From Nitrosotalea devaniterrae (GTDB taxonomy: Archaea; Thermoproteota; Nitrososphaeria; Nitrososphaerales; Nitrosopumilaceae), in contig LN890280.1 in NCBI GenBank assembly GCA_900065925.1, positions 1,666,451 through 1,730,450 on the forward strand: a stretch of DNA of 64,000 nucleotides. Direction: 5' to 3'. The position numbers and the translations under genes were made by a program. Of the stretch, positions 1-9,333 are shown piece after piece. A model generated the notes under the pieces. The model made no database searches, was not told where the DNA came from, and saw only the letters and a program-made list of their open reading frames with translations. Numbering within the stretch: the first letter of the stretch is position 1; every line of letters starts with the position of its first letter.

Positions 1-45
1 AATTAACAGATCTTCAAAGGCTGGTCAGATAGTAGCACTTGTTTT

Positions 46-56
46 AATATTTATTA
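46..56 (+). promoter_or_regulatory. TATA-like box for the first gene
   Basis: An A/T-only stretch (TAATATTTATT) lies about 23-33 nt before the ATG at 79, where a TATA box would place transcription start at or next to the start codon. The 30 nt before it read LTDLQRLVR-stop (stop 30-32) in one frame. That could be the tail of an upstream gene, but it is too short to judge. Confidence 0.35.
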
Positions 57-78
57 TCCATTTAACAATAGAAAAAAC

Positions 79-636
79 ATGGATTATTCAGAAGAAAATT
101 TACGTGATATTTTAGAATTAAGAGAATGGATCTCTGGAGAGATTGAGAAAAAAGAGATAGAGATCGATAAATTTCGACATAACCTTCGTATTCTTGATTC
201 ACTTGTAAAACAATCTAGTTTTAGTAAGGCATCATCTCTTGTATCTAGCAAACAGGATACACAGCAAAATCAACAATCCTCTTCTTCTATAATTCCCATT
301 AAAACACCAGACAATAAAATTTTAGCAAACGCACATGTGACATCCGATGAGCTAGTAATCATTCCATCAGAAGACACCGTGTTAGACATTGAAACACATC
401 CATTCAAATCATTTTTCCTAGGAAGAATAATTGGAGGAATGGAAAATCAAGATAAACTAGATATTCAAAATGGCAAGATTCCACAAAATACTGCAATATC
501 ATGTTTAATAAATAAAGATGGCAGTAGAATCAGAGAAATTCTCATCAAGAATTATCGTCAAAAAGAAAGAGTAAACGAGATAATAAATACAGTAACATGG
601 TCATTTTCCAGAATGATTGAAAACTCTCAAAAGTGA
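79..636 (+). CDS. Conserved hypothetical protein upstream of guaA
   Basis: A soluble 185-residue protein of unknown function. Residues 1-45 form a charged, probably coiled-coil helix (many Glu/Lys heptads). A Ser/Gln-rich linker follows at about 46-72. The C-terminal half (about 85-180) contains FLGRIIGGM, AISCLINKDGSRIREILIKN and a final helix ending TVTWSFSRMIEN. It has no signal peptide or membrane segment. The C-terminal part resembles a small alpha/beta domain, but I cannot name the family. It ends 4 nt before the guaA ATG, so the two are probably cotranscribed. Confidence 0.7.
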   Translation: MDYSEENLRDILELREWISGEIEKKEIEIDKFRHNLRILDSLVKQSSFSKASSLVSSKQDTQQNQQSSSSIIPIKTPDNKILANAHVTSDELVIIPSEDTVLDIETHPFKSFFLGRIIGGMENQDKLDIQNGKIPQNTAISCLINKDGSRIREILIKNYRQKERVNEIINTVTWSFSRMIENSQK

Positions 637-640
637 TATC

Positions 641-2164
641 ATGGATAAAATAATTGTACTAGATTTTGGTTCGCAGTATAGTCATCTCATTTGTAGAAGA
701 ATTAGAGAATTTTCAGTCTATTCAGAACTTGTTCCATACAACATATCACTTGAAGAACTAAAAAAAATGAATCCAAAAGGAATAGTATTCAGTGGTGGAC
801 CTGCAAGTGTATACAATAAGGATTCACCACAGCCATCAAATGGAATATTTGAGATGGGACTTCCAGTACTTGGCATATGTTATGGTCATCAATTAATTGT
901 CAATAAATTTGGAGGTAAGGTTAAACGCTCTCATAAGGAATACGGATCTTCTTTACTTAGCATAGATAACAGCTCGGATCTGCTTGCAGGTATGGGTCAA
1001 TCAACAAGAGCTTGGATGAGTCATGGAGATGCGGCAGAAAGATTACCTGAGGGGTTTAATGTTATAGGACATACTGAAAATTCGTTTGCAGCAGCAATTG
1101 CAAATAAACAGAATATGATATACGGTATTCAATTCCATCCAGAAGTAATTCATACTGAAAATGGAACACAAGTTCTCAAGAATTTTGTTCTAGACATATG
1201 CAAAGCAAAACAAGATTGGACCTTGGAAAATTTCGTAGAGACAACTGTATCAGAAATTTCAAAGATTGAAGGTGATGTATTATGTGGTATAAGTGGAGGT
1301 ATTGACTCCACAGTAGCCGCATTATTGATTCAAAAGGCAATAGGAAATAGACTCAAATGTGTTTTTGTCGATAATGGTCTTTTACGACTGGATGAAGAGG
1401 TGGAAGTAGAAAAAATGTTTGAAAATAATTTTGGAATGAATTTTACAGCAATAAATGCCAAGGAAAGATTTCTTAGTAGACTCAAAGGAATAGTAGATCC
1501 TGAGCAGAAACGAATGATTGTAGGAGAAGAATTTGTTAAGGTGTTTACTGAATTTGCTGAGAAGAACGGCCCCTTCAAGTGGTTAGCACAAGGCACACTT
1601 TATCCAGATGTCATAGAAAGTGGAGTTTCAAAAGGCCCTGCAGCAGTAATTAAGACTCATCACAATGTTGGAGGATTACCATCATGGTTAAATCTGAAAG
1701 TCTTAGAGCCTCTCAGGTTTCTTTACAAGGATGAAGTAAGAAAGGTTGGTAAAATTTTAGGTGTGCCAGATAAACTTCTTAATCGTCATCCATTTCCAGG
1801 ACCTGGCCTTGCAGTAAGAATAATGGGTGAATTGACTCCAGAAAAATTGCAGATCTCAAAACATGCAAGTAAGATTGTAGAAAATGAGCTTATTTCATCA
1901 GGATGGTATGACAAGGTTTGGCAAGCTTATGCGGCAGTTGGAGATGATAGAGCTGTAGGAGTAGTAGGCGATGAGAGAAAATATGGGCATGTTGTTCTAG
2001 TTAGGATAGTGGATTCTATTGATGCAATGACTGCAGATTGGACAAGACTACCCTCAGAAATACTTGAAAGAATAAGCAATAGGATTACAAATGAAGTAGA
2101 AGATGTGGCTTGGGTGAGCTATGTAATTTCGAGCAAACCGCCGGCCACAATAGAACCACAATAA
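641..2164 (+). CDS. guaA: GMP synthase (glutamine-hydrolysing), fused two-domain form
   Basis: This 507-residue cytosolic enzyme makes GMP from XMP, ATP and glutamine. The N-terminal class I glutamine amidotransferase shows the nucleophile loop GICYGHQ and the His-Glu pair in FHPEV. The central ATP pyrophosphatase has the PP-loop GISGGIDSTVAA, and the C-terminal dimerisation domain ends in PPATIEPQ. The ATG at 641 is preferred over a TTG at 617 because MDKIIVLDFGSQ is the normal N-terminus. Many archaea encode the two halves as separate genes, whereas here they are fused as in bacteria and eukaryotes. Confidence 0.97.
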   Translation: MDKIIVLDFGSQYSHLICRRIREFSVYSELVPYNISLEELKKMNPKGIVFSGGPASVYNKDSPQPSNGIFEMGLPVLGICYGHQLIVNKFGGKVKRSHKEYGSSLLSIDNSSDLLAGMGQSTRAWMSHGDAAERLPEGFNVIGHTENSFAAAIANKQNMIYGIQFHPEVIHTENGTQVLKNFVLDICKAKQDWTLENFVETTVSEISKIEGDVLCGISGGIDSTVAALLIQKAIGNRLKCVFVDNGLLRLDEEVEVEKMFENNFGMNFTAINAKERFLSRLKGIVDPEQKRMIVGEEFVKVFTEFAEKNGPFKWLAQGTLYPDVIESGVSKGPAAVIKTHHNVGGLPSWLNLKVLEPLRFLYKDEVRKVGKILGVPDKLLNRHPFPGPGLAVRIMGELTPEKLQISKHASKIVENELISSGWYDKVWQAYAAVGDDRAVGVVGDERKYGHVVLVRIVDSIDAMTADWTRLPSEILERISNRITNEVEDVAWVSYVISSKPPATIEPQ

Positions 2165-2229
2165 AAATAGAGAATCTTTGCTATAATTCACTGGATTTAT
2201 TTTTAAAAGAAATTTTTAAAATTAAAGAA

Positions 2230-3675
2230 TTATGGGACTACGTTTATTCTGGCAGTTGGTGGGTTCTGGTCCTGAACTACCATAATCTTTACTGTACTTG
2301 AATCAGTACCATATTGGTTGCTCACTGTGAGTTTGAACTCTACTAGTTTCTGTTGACCATAGTCAACAGATGGTGAGTAGAATGCTGGATGAGCAGTACC
2401 ACTCAAGATTAGAGTTACGGGGTCACCGCTGATTTGTTCCCACTTGTACTTGATACCTACACCAGTACTAGCACTTCCATCCAACACAACTCTGCTATTT
2501 GGTGAGACTGTTTGATCTGGACCTGCATTAGCAACTGGTGGTTGTCCTGCTACTGGGAGATTATTGATCTTGACAGTAACAGAGCAAGATGGAATGTCAA
2601 CCATGTTATCAGATACATCTAGTGTAAACTGGAGAGTACCACTTGGACCATTTGGAGTTGGTGCTACAAATGTTGGACTCATATCAGAACTTGAAGATAA
2701 TTTTACTGGTTGTCCAGATATTTGTCTCCAGTAGTATGATATTGTATCACCACTTGGATTTGCAACTGACACTGGTAATCTAACTAGAGAATTAGAATTA
2801 ACAGAAGCATCTTGACATGTTATAGTTGGATCTTGATGAGTACTTTTAACGGTGACTTTAGTCATAGCAGCTGCTTTTCCCCCATGACCATCATCGGCTG
2901 TAAATACGAATAACAAAACTGCAGTTCTACCAGGTGTTACAGCTGGAGCTACAAATGATGTAGCAGTATTATCAGTTGATGATAACTGGACACTTGAACC
3001 AGAATATTGACCCCATGCTAATGTTAAGGAATCATTATCTGGGTCTGTTGCAGTAGCTTTTAGAGAGACTTGAGTTCCCTCGTCAACAACTTGATCAGGA
3101 TTTACTGTAACAACCGGGGGATGATTAACGTGCAAAACTACAACATCAAAAGTTGTAGTATCCTTCAATCCATATCCATCATCTACGGTTAATGATAACT
3201 TCAATGATTTCACTTCATTTACAGGAACAGATGGAGCTATGAAAGATATGACTGGAGCAGCGGAACTTGGAGTAAATGTTACTGCATCACCAGAGACTTG
3301 AGTCCATTGATAAGATAATTTCTTACCAACATCTGGAGTTGTTGATTTTAGACCAGAAAGTGTAACCTTTGTGTTTTCATATACTACAATACTATTTGCC
3401 AATGAACCTTGTAAGAAGTATTGTGTTAGAGTGCCTGATCTTGCAACATCGGTTGTATAGAATTTAGCACAGTAAATATGATCGGTACCTTGGAATTGTT
3501 GAATACACTGTTGGAGGAATTGTTCTGCACTGCCACTGTTTGAGCTTGTTTGGGCATTTGCAGATATTGTTGGCAAGACAGCAGAGAAAATCATCGCAGC
3601 TAGTATTGCAACAAAAAATTTGTAATTCAACTTGTCAGTTCTAAATTTTAGATTATTAAAAAACCTTTCTCTCAA
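2230..3675 (-). CDS. Secreted protein with tandem PKD/Ig-like domains
   Basis: A 481-residue exported protein. A basic start and a hydrophobic helix ending at ISANAQ (about residues 20-42) form a Sec signal peptide. A short Cys-containing segment (QQCIQQF, HIYCAKF) comes next, then four or five beta-sandwich repeats of about 90 residues with the PKD/REJ pattern YxWxQxSG (YQWTQVSGD, YYWRQISGQ, YKWEQISGD) and DGYGLKD or DGHGGK turns. The last domain begins near PPVANAGPDQTV. I see no membrane anchor or VPEFG tail. The likely role is cell-surface or extracellular adhesion, but no catalytic motif is visible. It converges with guaA. Confidence 0.8.
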   Translation of the reverse strand: MRERFFNNLKFRTDKLNYKFFVAILAAMIFSAVLPTISANAQTSSNSGSAEQFLQQCIQQFQGTDHIYCAKFYTTDVARSGTLTQYFLQGSLANSIVVYENTKVTLSGLKSTTPDVGKKLSYQWTQVSGDAVTFTPSSAAPVISFIAPSVPVNEVKSLKLSLTVDDGYGLKDTTTFDVVVLHVNHPPVVTVNPDQVVDEGTQVSLKATATDPDNDSLTLAWGQYSGSSVQLSSTDNTATSFVAPAVTPGRTAVLLFVFTADDGHGGKAAAMTKVTVKSTHQDPTITCQDASVNSNSLVRLPVSVANPSGDTISYYWRQISGQPVKLSSSSDMSPTFVAPTPNGPSGTLQFTLDVSDNMVDIPSCSVTVKINNLPVAGQPPVANAGPDQTVSPNSRVVLDGSASTGVGIKYKWEQISGDPVTLILSGTAHPAFYSPSVDYGQQKLVEFKLTVSNQYGTDSSTVKIMVVQDQNPPTARINVVP

Positions 3676-3761
3676 TTTGTAGTATCAGCAAGATCAGTTT
3701 TTTGATCTAAAAACACTGTTTGATATGGTAATTTCATCGATTTTATGCACTAATTATCGGC

Positions 3762-4775
3762 TCATGGACTATGGGTCCTAACAAATGACAAAACTTCATC
3801 CATTGTAGGTGGAATTCCAAGTGGGTGACCGACATACAGGGAAGCTGCACCATTTGCAAACCTTAGTCTTTCAAAAGTATCAAGGTTTACAATATAACCA
3901 AGTAGATTTGCAGCATCCCAGACATCTCCAGCTCCTGTTACAAATTTGGGTTCTACTTGGAAAGATTTAGCAAATTCCACCTCTTGTCCATTTGACCAAT
4001 ATGATCCTGTAGCAGTATGAAGATCAATAGGTAGTGAGTATAGCTGTGCCAATTCAAGCACTAGTTTCTTTGTTTCTTTTTCCCCAGAAATTGTGTCTAA
4101 TCCAGATTGTGTCAGAAGAATATTACATTCATTCTCATTAATGCATAAAGAATCTAGATGATCTGCAAGTTTAGGCAGTATTTCCTTAAACTCTTCAGAT
4201 CTTGTTTGAATGTCTGCTGGATCTAGAAAATGAAAGGCTGATGTAGACTTTGTAAATGCAAACTGTGATAGTTCTGTTCCTTTTTTATTACTAGCCCAAT
4301 TTGTCACAATAACAGCATCAGCACTTGTTAGTACATTTAGCTCAGCTGTTCCAAGTTTTTCAGGCCCAAAGTTTTCATTATCACCCAAATCAGAGATCAT
4401 TATGTTTACAATGTTACCACTATTGTTGAATTCAAGTGATGTTGTTCTTCCAGGTTTTCCATCAATTATAGAAAGTGAAACTTTATCAAATCCAGAAAAA
4501 GTTTCTTGTAGTATTTGAGAGCCGATCTTGTCAGCAATTGTAATCAAGGATACCGGACAACCAAGTTTTGCAAGAGCATAAGCAACATTTGTTGCATTTC
4601 CACCCTTTAGATCTGTTTGTGGAATTCCACGAATACTTCCACCTAATTTGCTTTTTTCTAAAATTTGATTGTAAAGTTTATCTAAATTTTGAATCTTGAT
4701 AATACGATCTAGGAAAAAATCATTTAGAACAACAACTGGTTTAGTTAGTTTTAGATTTTGTAGCTTTTCTAACAT
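3762..4775 (-). CDS. PfkB-family (ribokinase-like) sugar/nucleoside kinase
   Basis: A 337-residue cytosolic kinase of the ribokinase fold. The N-terminal part carries the Gly-rich substrate loop GGNATNVAYALAKLG (about 58-72). The C-terminal ATP-site signature TGAGDVWDAANLLGYI (about 280-295) contains the catalytic Asp of the GAGD motif. Length and motif order fit ribokinase, ADP-dependent or nucleoside kinases of this superfamily, but the substrate cannot be read from the sequence. Its start lies 8 nt after the thermosome stop, so it is probably a downstream operon member of the chaperonin gene. Confidence 0.85.
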   Translation of the reverse strand: MLEKLQNLKLTKPVVVLNDFFLDRIIKIQNLDKLYNQILEKSKLGGSIRGIPQTDLKGGNATNVAYALAKLGCPVSLITIADKIGSQILQETFSGFDKVSLSIIDGKPGRTTSLEFNNSGNIVNIMISDLGDNENFGPEKLGTAELNVLTSADAVIVTNWASNKKGTELSQFAFTKSTSAFHFLDPADIQTRSEEFKEILPKLADHLDSLCINENECNILLTQSGLDTISGEKETKKLVLELAQLYSLPIDLHTATGSYWSNGQEVEFAKSFQVEPKFVTGAGDVWDAANLLGYIVNLDTFERLRFANGAASLYVGHPLGIPPTMDEVLSFVRTHSP

Positions 4776-4783
4776 GAAAAGGC

Positions 4784-6406
4784 TTAGCCCATTGGCGGGC
4801 CTCTTCCGCCACCTCGGCCACCGGATGAGGCAATAACATCATCGATTCGTAATATCATGCATGCAGCTTCAGTTGCAGATTTTATTATCTGTTCTTTTAC
4901 TGCAACCGGTTCTATGATATCAATAGAAAACATGTCTGCAACCCTAGTATTTCTTGCATCGATACCAGTCCATTTCTTTCCTTGACTATGTTTTGCACGG
5001 AGTGTAACCATAGTATTGATTGGATCCATTCCTGCATTTTCAGCAATTGTTAGTGGGATTATTTCAAGGGCTTCAGCGTATTTTTTGATTGCAAGTTGTT
5101 CTCTTCCTTCAAATTTATTTGCCCATTCTTTTAGTTGTGAAGCCAAGAATTCTTCGGGTGCTCCACCTCCAGCCACGACTGCTGGCTTTTCTATTACATC
5201 CTTTACAACCATTAGTGAATCGTGCATTGATCTATCTACCTCATCCACAACTCTTTGAGATCCTCCTCTAAGTAACAATGTGATGGCTTTTGGATTTTTA
5301 CAGCCTTCAATGAAGACCCATTTGTCTGTCTCTACTTTTCTCTGTTCTACAAGTTCTGCTGCACCCAAATCCTTTGAAGTCATATCATCAATATTGCTGC
5401 TAATTCTACCTCCAGTTGCTTTTGCAAGCTTTGTCATATCACTTTCTTTTACTCTTCGAACTGAAAGTATACCTTGTTTAGCTAGATAATGCTGTGCAAT
5501 GTCATCGATACCTTTTTGACAAATTAACACATTTGCGCCAATTTGGTAAATCTTGTCTACCATAGATTTGAGCATCCGGTTTTCTTCTTCAAGGAACATC
5601 TGCATTTGAGTTGGGTCGCTAATTCTAATTTCAGCACTCATCTCGGTTTTTTCAATTTCCAATGCTGAATTTAATAATGCAATTTTTGCCTTTTCTATTT
5701 TTGTAGGCATGCCACTGTGAACAACTTCTTTGTCAAGTACTATGCCTTTGATAAATTGAGTACCTCTAATTGAGCCACCTGCCTTCTTTTCCACCTTAAT
5801 ATTATCAAGATCTACTCTATGTCCTTCTGCTTCCTTTTCTACAACTTGCAATATAGAATCAACTACAAGTTTTGATAACATATCACTGTCTTCAGATATG
5901 AGTTTTGACTGCATGCTTGTTTTTGCAATTTTTAATAGAATTTCTCTTTCATTTGGACTCACTTGTTTTGCCATTTCTGTGAGAAGTGAAAGTGCTTTTT
6001 CTGCAGCTGCTTGGTATCCTTCAATAATTACTGTAGCATGAACATCTTTTTCTAAAAGCTCTTCTGCTTTTGCTAATAATGCACCCCCAAATACTACTGA
6101 TGATGTAGTACCGTCACCTACCTCATTGTCAACGGTTTTTGAAATCTCAACCATCATTTTTGCAGCTGGATGTTGGACATCAATTTCTTTTAGAATAGTA
6201 GCACCGTCATTTGTAATTGTAACATCACCTAAGGAATCGACAAGCATTTTGTCCATTCCACGTGGGCCAAGACTTGTTCTTACAAGTTCTGCAACTAGCT
6301 TTGCTGCAGCAATGTTATTCTTTTGTGCATCCCTTCCCTTTTGTTGTAATGCACTTTCTTTTAGTACTAATACAGGTCCTTGTGGTGTTTGTTGAATAGA
6401 TGCCAA
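4784..6406 (-). CDS. thsA: Thermosome subunit (group II chaperonin)
   Basis: A 540-residue ATP-dependent protein-folding chaperonin that forms a double ring in the cytosol. Diagnostic motifs are [12 protein letters not shown], the ATP-site loops TNDGATIL and GDGTTSSVV (about 95-103), the apical-domain region [18 protein letters not shown], and [11 protein letters not shown] in the C-terminal equatorial domain. The tail [12 protein letters not shown] is Gly-rich rather than the bacterial GGM repeat. The start is a TTG (6404-6406) giving [15 protein letters not shown], and no closer ATG gives the family N-terminus. Which paralogue (alpha or beta) it is cannot be decided from one gene. Confidence 0.96.
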   Translation of the reverse strand: MASIQQTPQGPVLVLKESALQQKGRDAQKNNIAAAKLVAELVRTSLGPRGMDKMLVDSLGDVTITNDGATILKEIDVQHPAAKMMVEISKTVDNEVGDGTTSSVVFGGALLAKAEELLEKDVHATVIIEGYQAAAEKALSLLTEMAKQVSPNEREILLKIAKTSMQSKLISEDSDMLSKLVVDSILQVVEKEAEGHRVDLDNIKVEKKAGGSIRGTQFIKGIVLDKEVVHSGMPTKIEKAKIALLNSALEIEKTEMSAEIRISDPTQMQMFLEEENRMLKSMVDKIYQIGANVLICQKGIDDIAQHYLAKQGILSVRRVKESDMTKLAKATGGRISSNIDDMTSKDLGAAELVEQRKVETDKWVFIEGCKNPKAITLLLRGGSQRVVDEVDRSMHDSLMVVKDVIEKPAVVAGGGAPEEFLASQLKEWANKFEGREQLAIKKYAEALEIIPLTIAENAGMDPINTMVTLRAKHSQGKKWTGIDARNTRVADMFSIDIIEPVAVKEQIIKSATEAACMILRIDDVIASSGGRGGGRGPPMG

Positions 6407-6439
6407 AATTAATCCCTTAGTTCGTGTAATTAGTTGCCC

Positions 6440-6448
6440 CTTTTAATA
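6440..6448 (-). promoter_or_regulatory. TATA-like box upstream of thermosome
   Basis: On the minus strand, TATTAAAAG lies 34-42 nt before the TTG start. This would give a short leader of roughly 10 nt. It sits in the 44-nt gap between adenine deaminase and the chaperonin gene, so the chaperonin probably has its own promoter. Confidence 0.35.
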
Positions 6449-6450
6449 CC

Positions 6451-8223
6451 TTATCGATTCAAAATCTTAAGATATATTCTATTTTTAACGTCTACAACGC
6501 CAGTGTACAAGATTCTGATCTCAGGTAATGCAAGAAACGGTAAGAACATAGGTATTAGGTGAGGATTTTTGAATTTACATCCAGACTCTACAAGTTTAGA
6601 ATCTATGCTAGAATATTCATCTAGTGTTTTTTCAAAAGATAGTGAAGATATCAAACCCGCGAGTGGTAATGAGAATTTACTTACAATATTACCATTTTTA
6701 GCTACTACCATACCGCCTTGCATTTTAGTCAGACTGTTTGCAACAAAGGCCATGTCTTTTTCATTTGAACCTATAATTATCATGTCATTTTCATGAAAAC
6801 TCTGTGTACAACCAAATGCACCTATATCAGCACCGAAATTTCTCAGAAATGCCACAGTTTTCTTTCCAGTACCATACGTTCTATCAATAGCGGCTACTTT
6901 CCACACATCTTTGTCAGGTGATGCAACCACATTACCATCTCGTACTTGAAGATCTTCTTGATCCAATTTTGTGATTATTTCCGTATCAAGTCTGATAACT
7001 AATGCTTGCGCAGTGGTTTCTTTGCTTCGTATAACAAAGTCTTTTTCTCCAAACTTTGTTCCTGTTCTTACAGTTTTTTTTATCCATTTTGGAATTACGG
7101 TCTTTGGTATATCCATTACAAGACTGTTATGCGCTACCATCAATTTTCCGCCTACAAAGACCTTGTTTGGCTTGATCTTTTCCAAGTCATCAAAAACTAG
7201 AATATCAGCTAACTTACCAGGTGCAATTGCACCAAGGTCTTTGCTCATTCCATAATATTCAAAGGAATTCTTTGATCCAATAGTTATGGCATCTATTGGA
7301 TCCATGCCAACAGAGATAGCTTTTCTGATACAGTGATCAATTAGACCGTATTCAACAATATCTTTTGGAGAAACGCCATCGGTACAAAACATTAGTCTAT
7401 CAAGATACGTTTTATGAGATAATACATTAGGTAATATTTTATCAAGATCTCGTCTGATGGAACCTTCCCTCATCATTACCCACATTCCAAGTCTTAGTCT
7501 TTCCAAAACTTGATCATAGTCAATTGGTTCATGGCATGAGAAAATTCCAGAAGCTATGTAGGCATTTAGTTTTTTGTCGCTTGCTCCAGCTGTATGACCA
7601 TTTATGATACCATTATTTTTTAAAACATTAGATATGCTTGCAATAGTGTGTGGATCTCTTGTAGTTACTTTGGTCCAAGAAAATACCTCGCCTAGACCAA
7701 CAACGCTCTCAATATCCAATCCTTTATTCTCTTCATTTTTGGTCAATGTTCTTGCATGACTAAACTTTCTATCAACAGGAAGTCCTCCCGGGATTACATG
7801 ATAGATCCTAATTGGAAGGCTTTGTGTCATTTTGACAAATTCTTTGAATCCTTTGTAACCACAGACACTTACAATATCAATTGGATCTGCAAACAGAGTT
7901 GTAGTGCCTGACAAGAGTGATTTTTTTGCAAACTCTGATGGAAGTACATATTGATCAATGTGTATGTGAGGATCAACAAATCCAGGTGTGATGTATTTGT
8001 CCTGCAAATCAATAACACTAGTTTTCTCTCCTACTGTATGTGATGCATCCTTTCCCACATACGCAATTCTATCTTTTTTGATTGCTACATGAATTTGAGG
8101 TATGATTTCCCTTGAATAGACATTAACCAGCCTGCAATTTTTCAAGACTACATCCGCCTTGTTTTCACCCATTGCTACAGCATTGAGCGATAAGATCATG
8201 GAGGCAAGTGAGCTGGCCTTCAT
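6451..8223 (-). CDS. ade: Adenine deaminase
   Basis: A 590-residue amidohydrolase-superfamily enzyme converting adenine to hypoxanthine and ammonia in purine salvage. Evidence: the metal-binding DPHIHIDQYVLPSEFAKK segment (about 82-99), the GTTTLFADPID strand, and the long C-terminal beta/alpha region typical of the bacterial/archaeal Ade family (ALPEIRILYTGVVDVKNR near the end). The length agrees with the family (about 550-600). The chosen ATG gives a short non-homologous leader, and an ATG 16 codons downstream (MGENKADVVLKNC) could be the true start. Upstream it is divergent from the L44e-S27e operon. Confidence 0.92.
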   Translation of the reverse strand: MKASSLASMILSLNAVAMGENKADVVLKNCRLVNVYSREIIPQIHVAIKKDRIAYVGKDASHTVGEKTSVIDLQDKYITPGFVDPHIHIDQYVLPSEFAKKSLLSGTTTLFADPIDIVSVCGYKGFKEFVKMTQSLPIRIYHVIPGGLPVDRKFSHARTLTKNEENKGLDIESVVGLGEVFSWTKVTTRDPHTIASISNVLKNNGIINGHTAGASDKKLNAYIASGIFSCHEPIDYDQVLERLRLGMWVMMREGSIRRDLDKILPNVLSHKTYLDRLMFCTDGVSPKDIVEYGLIDHCIRKAISVGMDPIDAITIGSKNSFEYYGMSKDLGAIAPGKLADILVFDDLEKIKPNKVFVGGKLMVAHNSLVMDIPKTVIPKWIKKTVRTGTKFGEKDFVIRSKETTAQALVIRLDTEIITKLDQEDLQVRDGNVVASPDKDVWKVAAIDRTYGTGKKTVAFLRNFGADIGAFGCTQSFHENDMIIIGSNEKDMAFVANSLTKMQGGMVVAKNGNIVSKFSLPLAGLISSLSFEKTLDEYSSIDSKLVESGCKFKNPHLIPMFLPFLALPEIRILYTGVVDVKNRIYLKILNR

Positions 8224-8290
8224 AGAAATAATGTAATCTTTGATACTATTAAAGCGATGTTTAAATTACGGTCAACGCAGCTCATTTTTT

Positions 8291-8569
8291 ATGAACATGC
8301 CAAAGGAGATCAATAGGTATTGTCCTAAATGTAAAAAGCATACATTGCATAAGGTCTCTATATACAAGGCAGGAAAAAGAAGAGGTTCTGCTATTGGTGA
8401 AAGAAGACACGCCGAGGATAAGAAAGGTTATGGTGGTCAAAAGTTCCCAAAATTAGCAAAGCCAGCAAAGACTACTAAAAAAATTACACCTATTATGACA
8501 TGTCCAGAATGCAAAAAGAAATGGAATGTATCAGGAATAAGATTGAGAAAATTGGAGTTAGTTGCATAA
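8291..8569 (+). CDS. rpl44e: Large ribosomal subunit protein eL42 (L44e)
   Basis: A 92-residue zinc-binding protein of the large ribosomal subunit near the E site. The N-terminal zinc pair is YCPKCKKHT and the C-terminal pair is MTCPECKKKW, joined by the basic RRGSAIGERRHAEDKKGYGGQ stretch characteristic of the family. The ATG at 8291 (MNMPKEINRYC) or the second ATG at 8297 is the start. An in-frame upstream extension to 8240 has no family similarity. Its stop overlaps the S27e ATG (TAATG), which implies translational coupling. Confidence 0.95.
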   Translation: MNMPKEINRYCPKCKKHTLHKVSIYKAGKRRGSAIGERRHAEDKKGYGGQKFPKLAKPAKTTKKITPIMTCPECKKKWNVSGIRLRKLELVA

Positions 8570-8766
8570 TGAAAAGAGCTCACATTTGGATACCAAAGCC
8601 CGGAAGTAAATTCCAAAGAGTACAATGTAAAGAATGCGGGGAAGAGAGTGTTGTTTACTCACATGTTTCTTCAATAGTTACATGCAAAGCATGTGGTAAT
8701 ACTTTAGCAGAACCAACAGGTTCCATTGCAAAAACAAATGGAAAAATTTTAGGTAGCGCAGATTAA
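8569..8766 (+). CDS. rps27e: Small ribosomal subunit protein eS27 (S27e)
   Basis: A 65-residue zinc-ribbon ribosomal protein. It opens with MKRAHIWIPKPGSKFQRVQC and has two CxxC-type pairs (CKECG and CKACG) around VVYSHVSSIVT. The start codon overlaps the L44e stop by one base. Its last 18 bases overlap the 3' end of cobY on the opposite strand. In archaea L44e and S27e are often adjacent, and this arrangement matches. Confidence 0.95.
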   Translation: MKRAHIWIPKPGSKFQRVQCKECGEESVVYSHVSSIVTCKACGNTLAEPTGSIAKTNGKILGSAD

Positions 8767-9333
8767 GTCATAGTCTTTTTTTGTATTCAGGTTAGTAGCT
8801 ATTCGTTTATCATCAAATATTATACATGATTCGTTTACAGGTTGCATACTTTTTACTTGGTTAGGATCAATTATAGAGATTCCAGTATAAGCACATTGCT
8901 CACCATTATAATCAACAAAAAATTCTGTTTCTAGTCCAATAGATTGAAGAAAATCTTTTCGAACTAGTATACTTGTCCATACATTTCCTTCATTTACTAA
9001 TTCTACAATTTTCCTAATTACTTCAGAATCTAAAAGTGGCATGTCACCAGAAGCTACAAAAACCAATTCTTCAAACTTGTGCAGAGATTCTCCCAGGTCA
9101 TCAACATACCCATTTCCCTTTGTTTCCAATACATCAATTCCTAATGCAGAAACAAACTCACGGGTCTTTGGTGCATTATTACTTGTAATGCACACTATTC
9201 TTGAAAACATTCCTGAGTTTTCAAAAGCATTTAGAACATGTTCTATTAGTGGTTTTTTATATTTTAGAAGAAGTTTTTCTTCTTTGGATTTCATCCTAGT
9301 GCCCTTGCCTCCACACATAACTAATCCAATCAT
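8749..9333 (-). CDS. cobY: GTP:adenosylcobinamide-phosphate guanylyltransferase
   Basis: A 194-residue nucleotidyltransferase that activates adenosylcobinamide phosphate with GTP in the archaeal lower-loop assembly of B12. The N-terminal MIGLVMCGGKGTRM is the sugar-nucleotide-transferase-like NTP loop, followed by EEKLLLKYKKPLIEHVL, and FVASGDMPLL supplies the metal-binding Asp. CobY is the archaeal, non-homologous replacement for bacterial CobU. It is the last gene of the cobalamin operon and overlaps cobS by 4 nt (ATGA). Confidence 0.9.
   Translation of the reverse strand: MIGLVMCGGKGTRMKSKEEKLLLKYKKPLIEHVLNAFENSGMFSRIVCITSNNAPKTREFVSALGIDVLETKGNGYVDDLGESLHKFEELVFVASGDMPLLDSEVIRKIVELVNEGNVWTSILVRKDFLQSIGLETEFFVDYNGEQCAYTGISIIDPNQVKSMQPVNESCIIFDDKRIATNLNTKKDYDLICAT

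Noticed and set aside
1-113. Open frame at the left edge reading SSKAGQIVALVLIFIIHLT
   Set aside because: It overlaps the well-formed gene at 79 in another frame and cannot be told from chance in 37 codons.
2110-2301. Short frame at the guaA 3' end
   Set aside because: It overlaps guaA and the convergent PKD-protein gene and has no start context or similarity.
8500-8568. N-terminal extension of S27e within L44e
   Set aside because: The extension has no family similarity, and the overlapping TAATG start at 8569 gives the normal S27e N-terminus.
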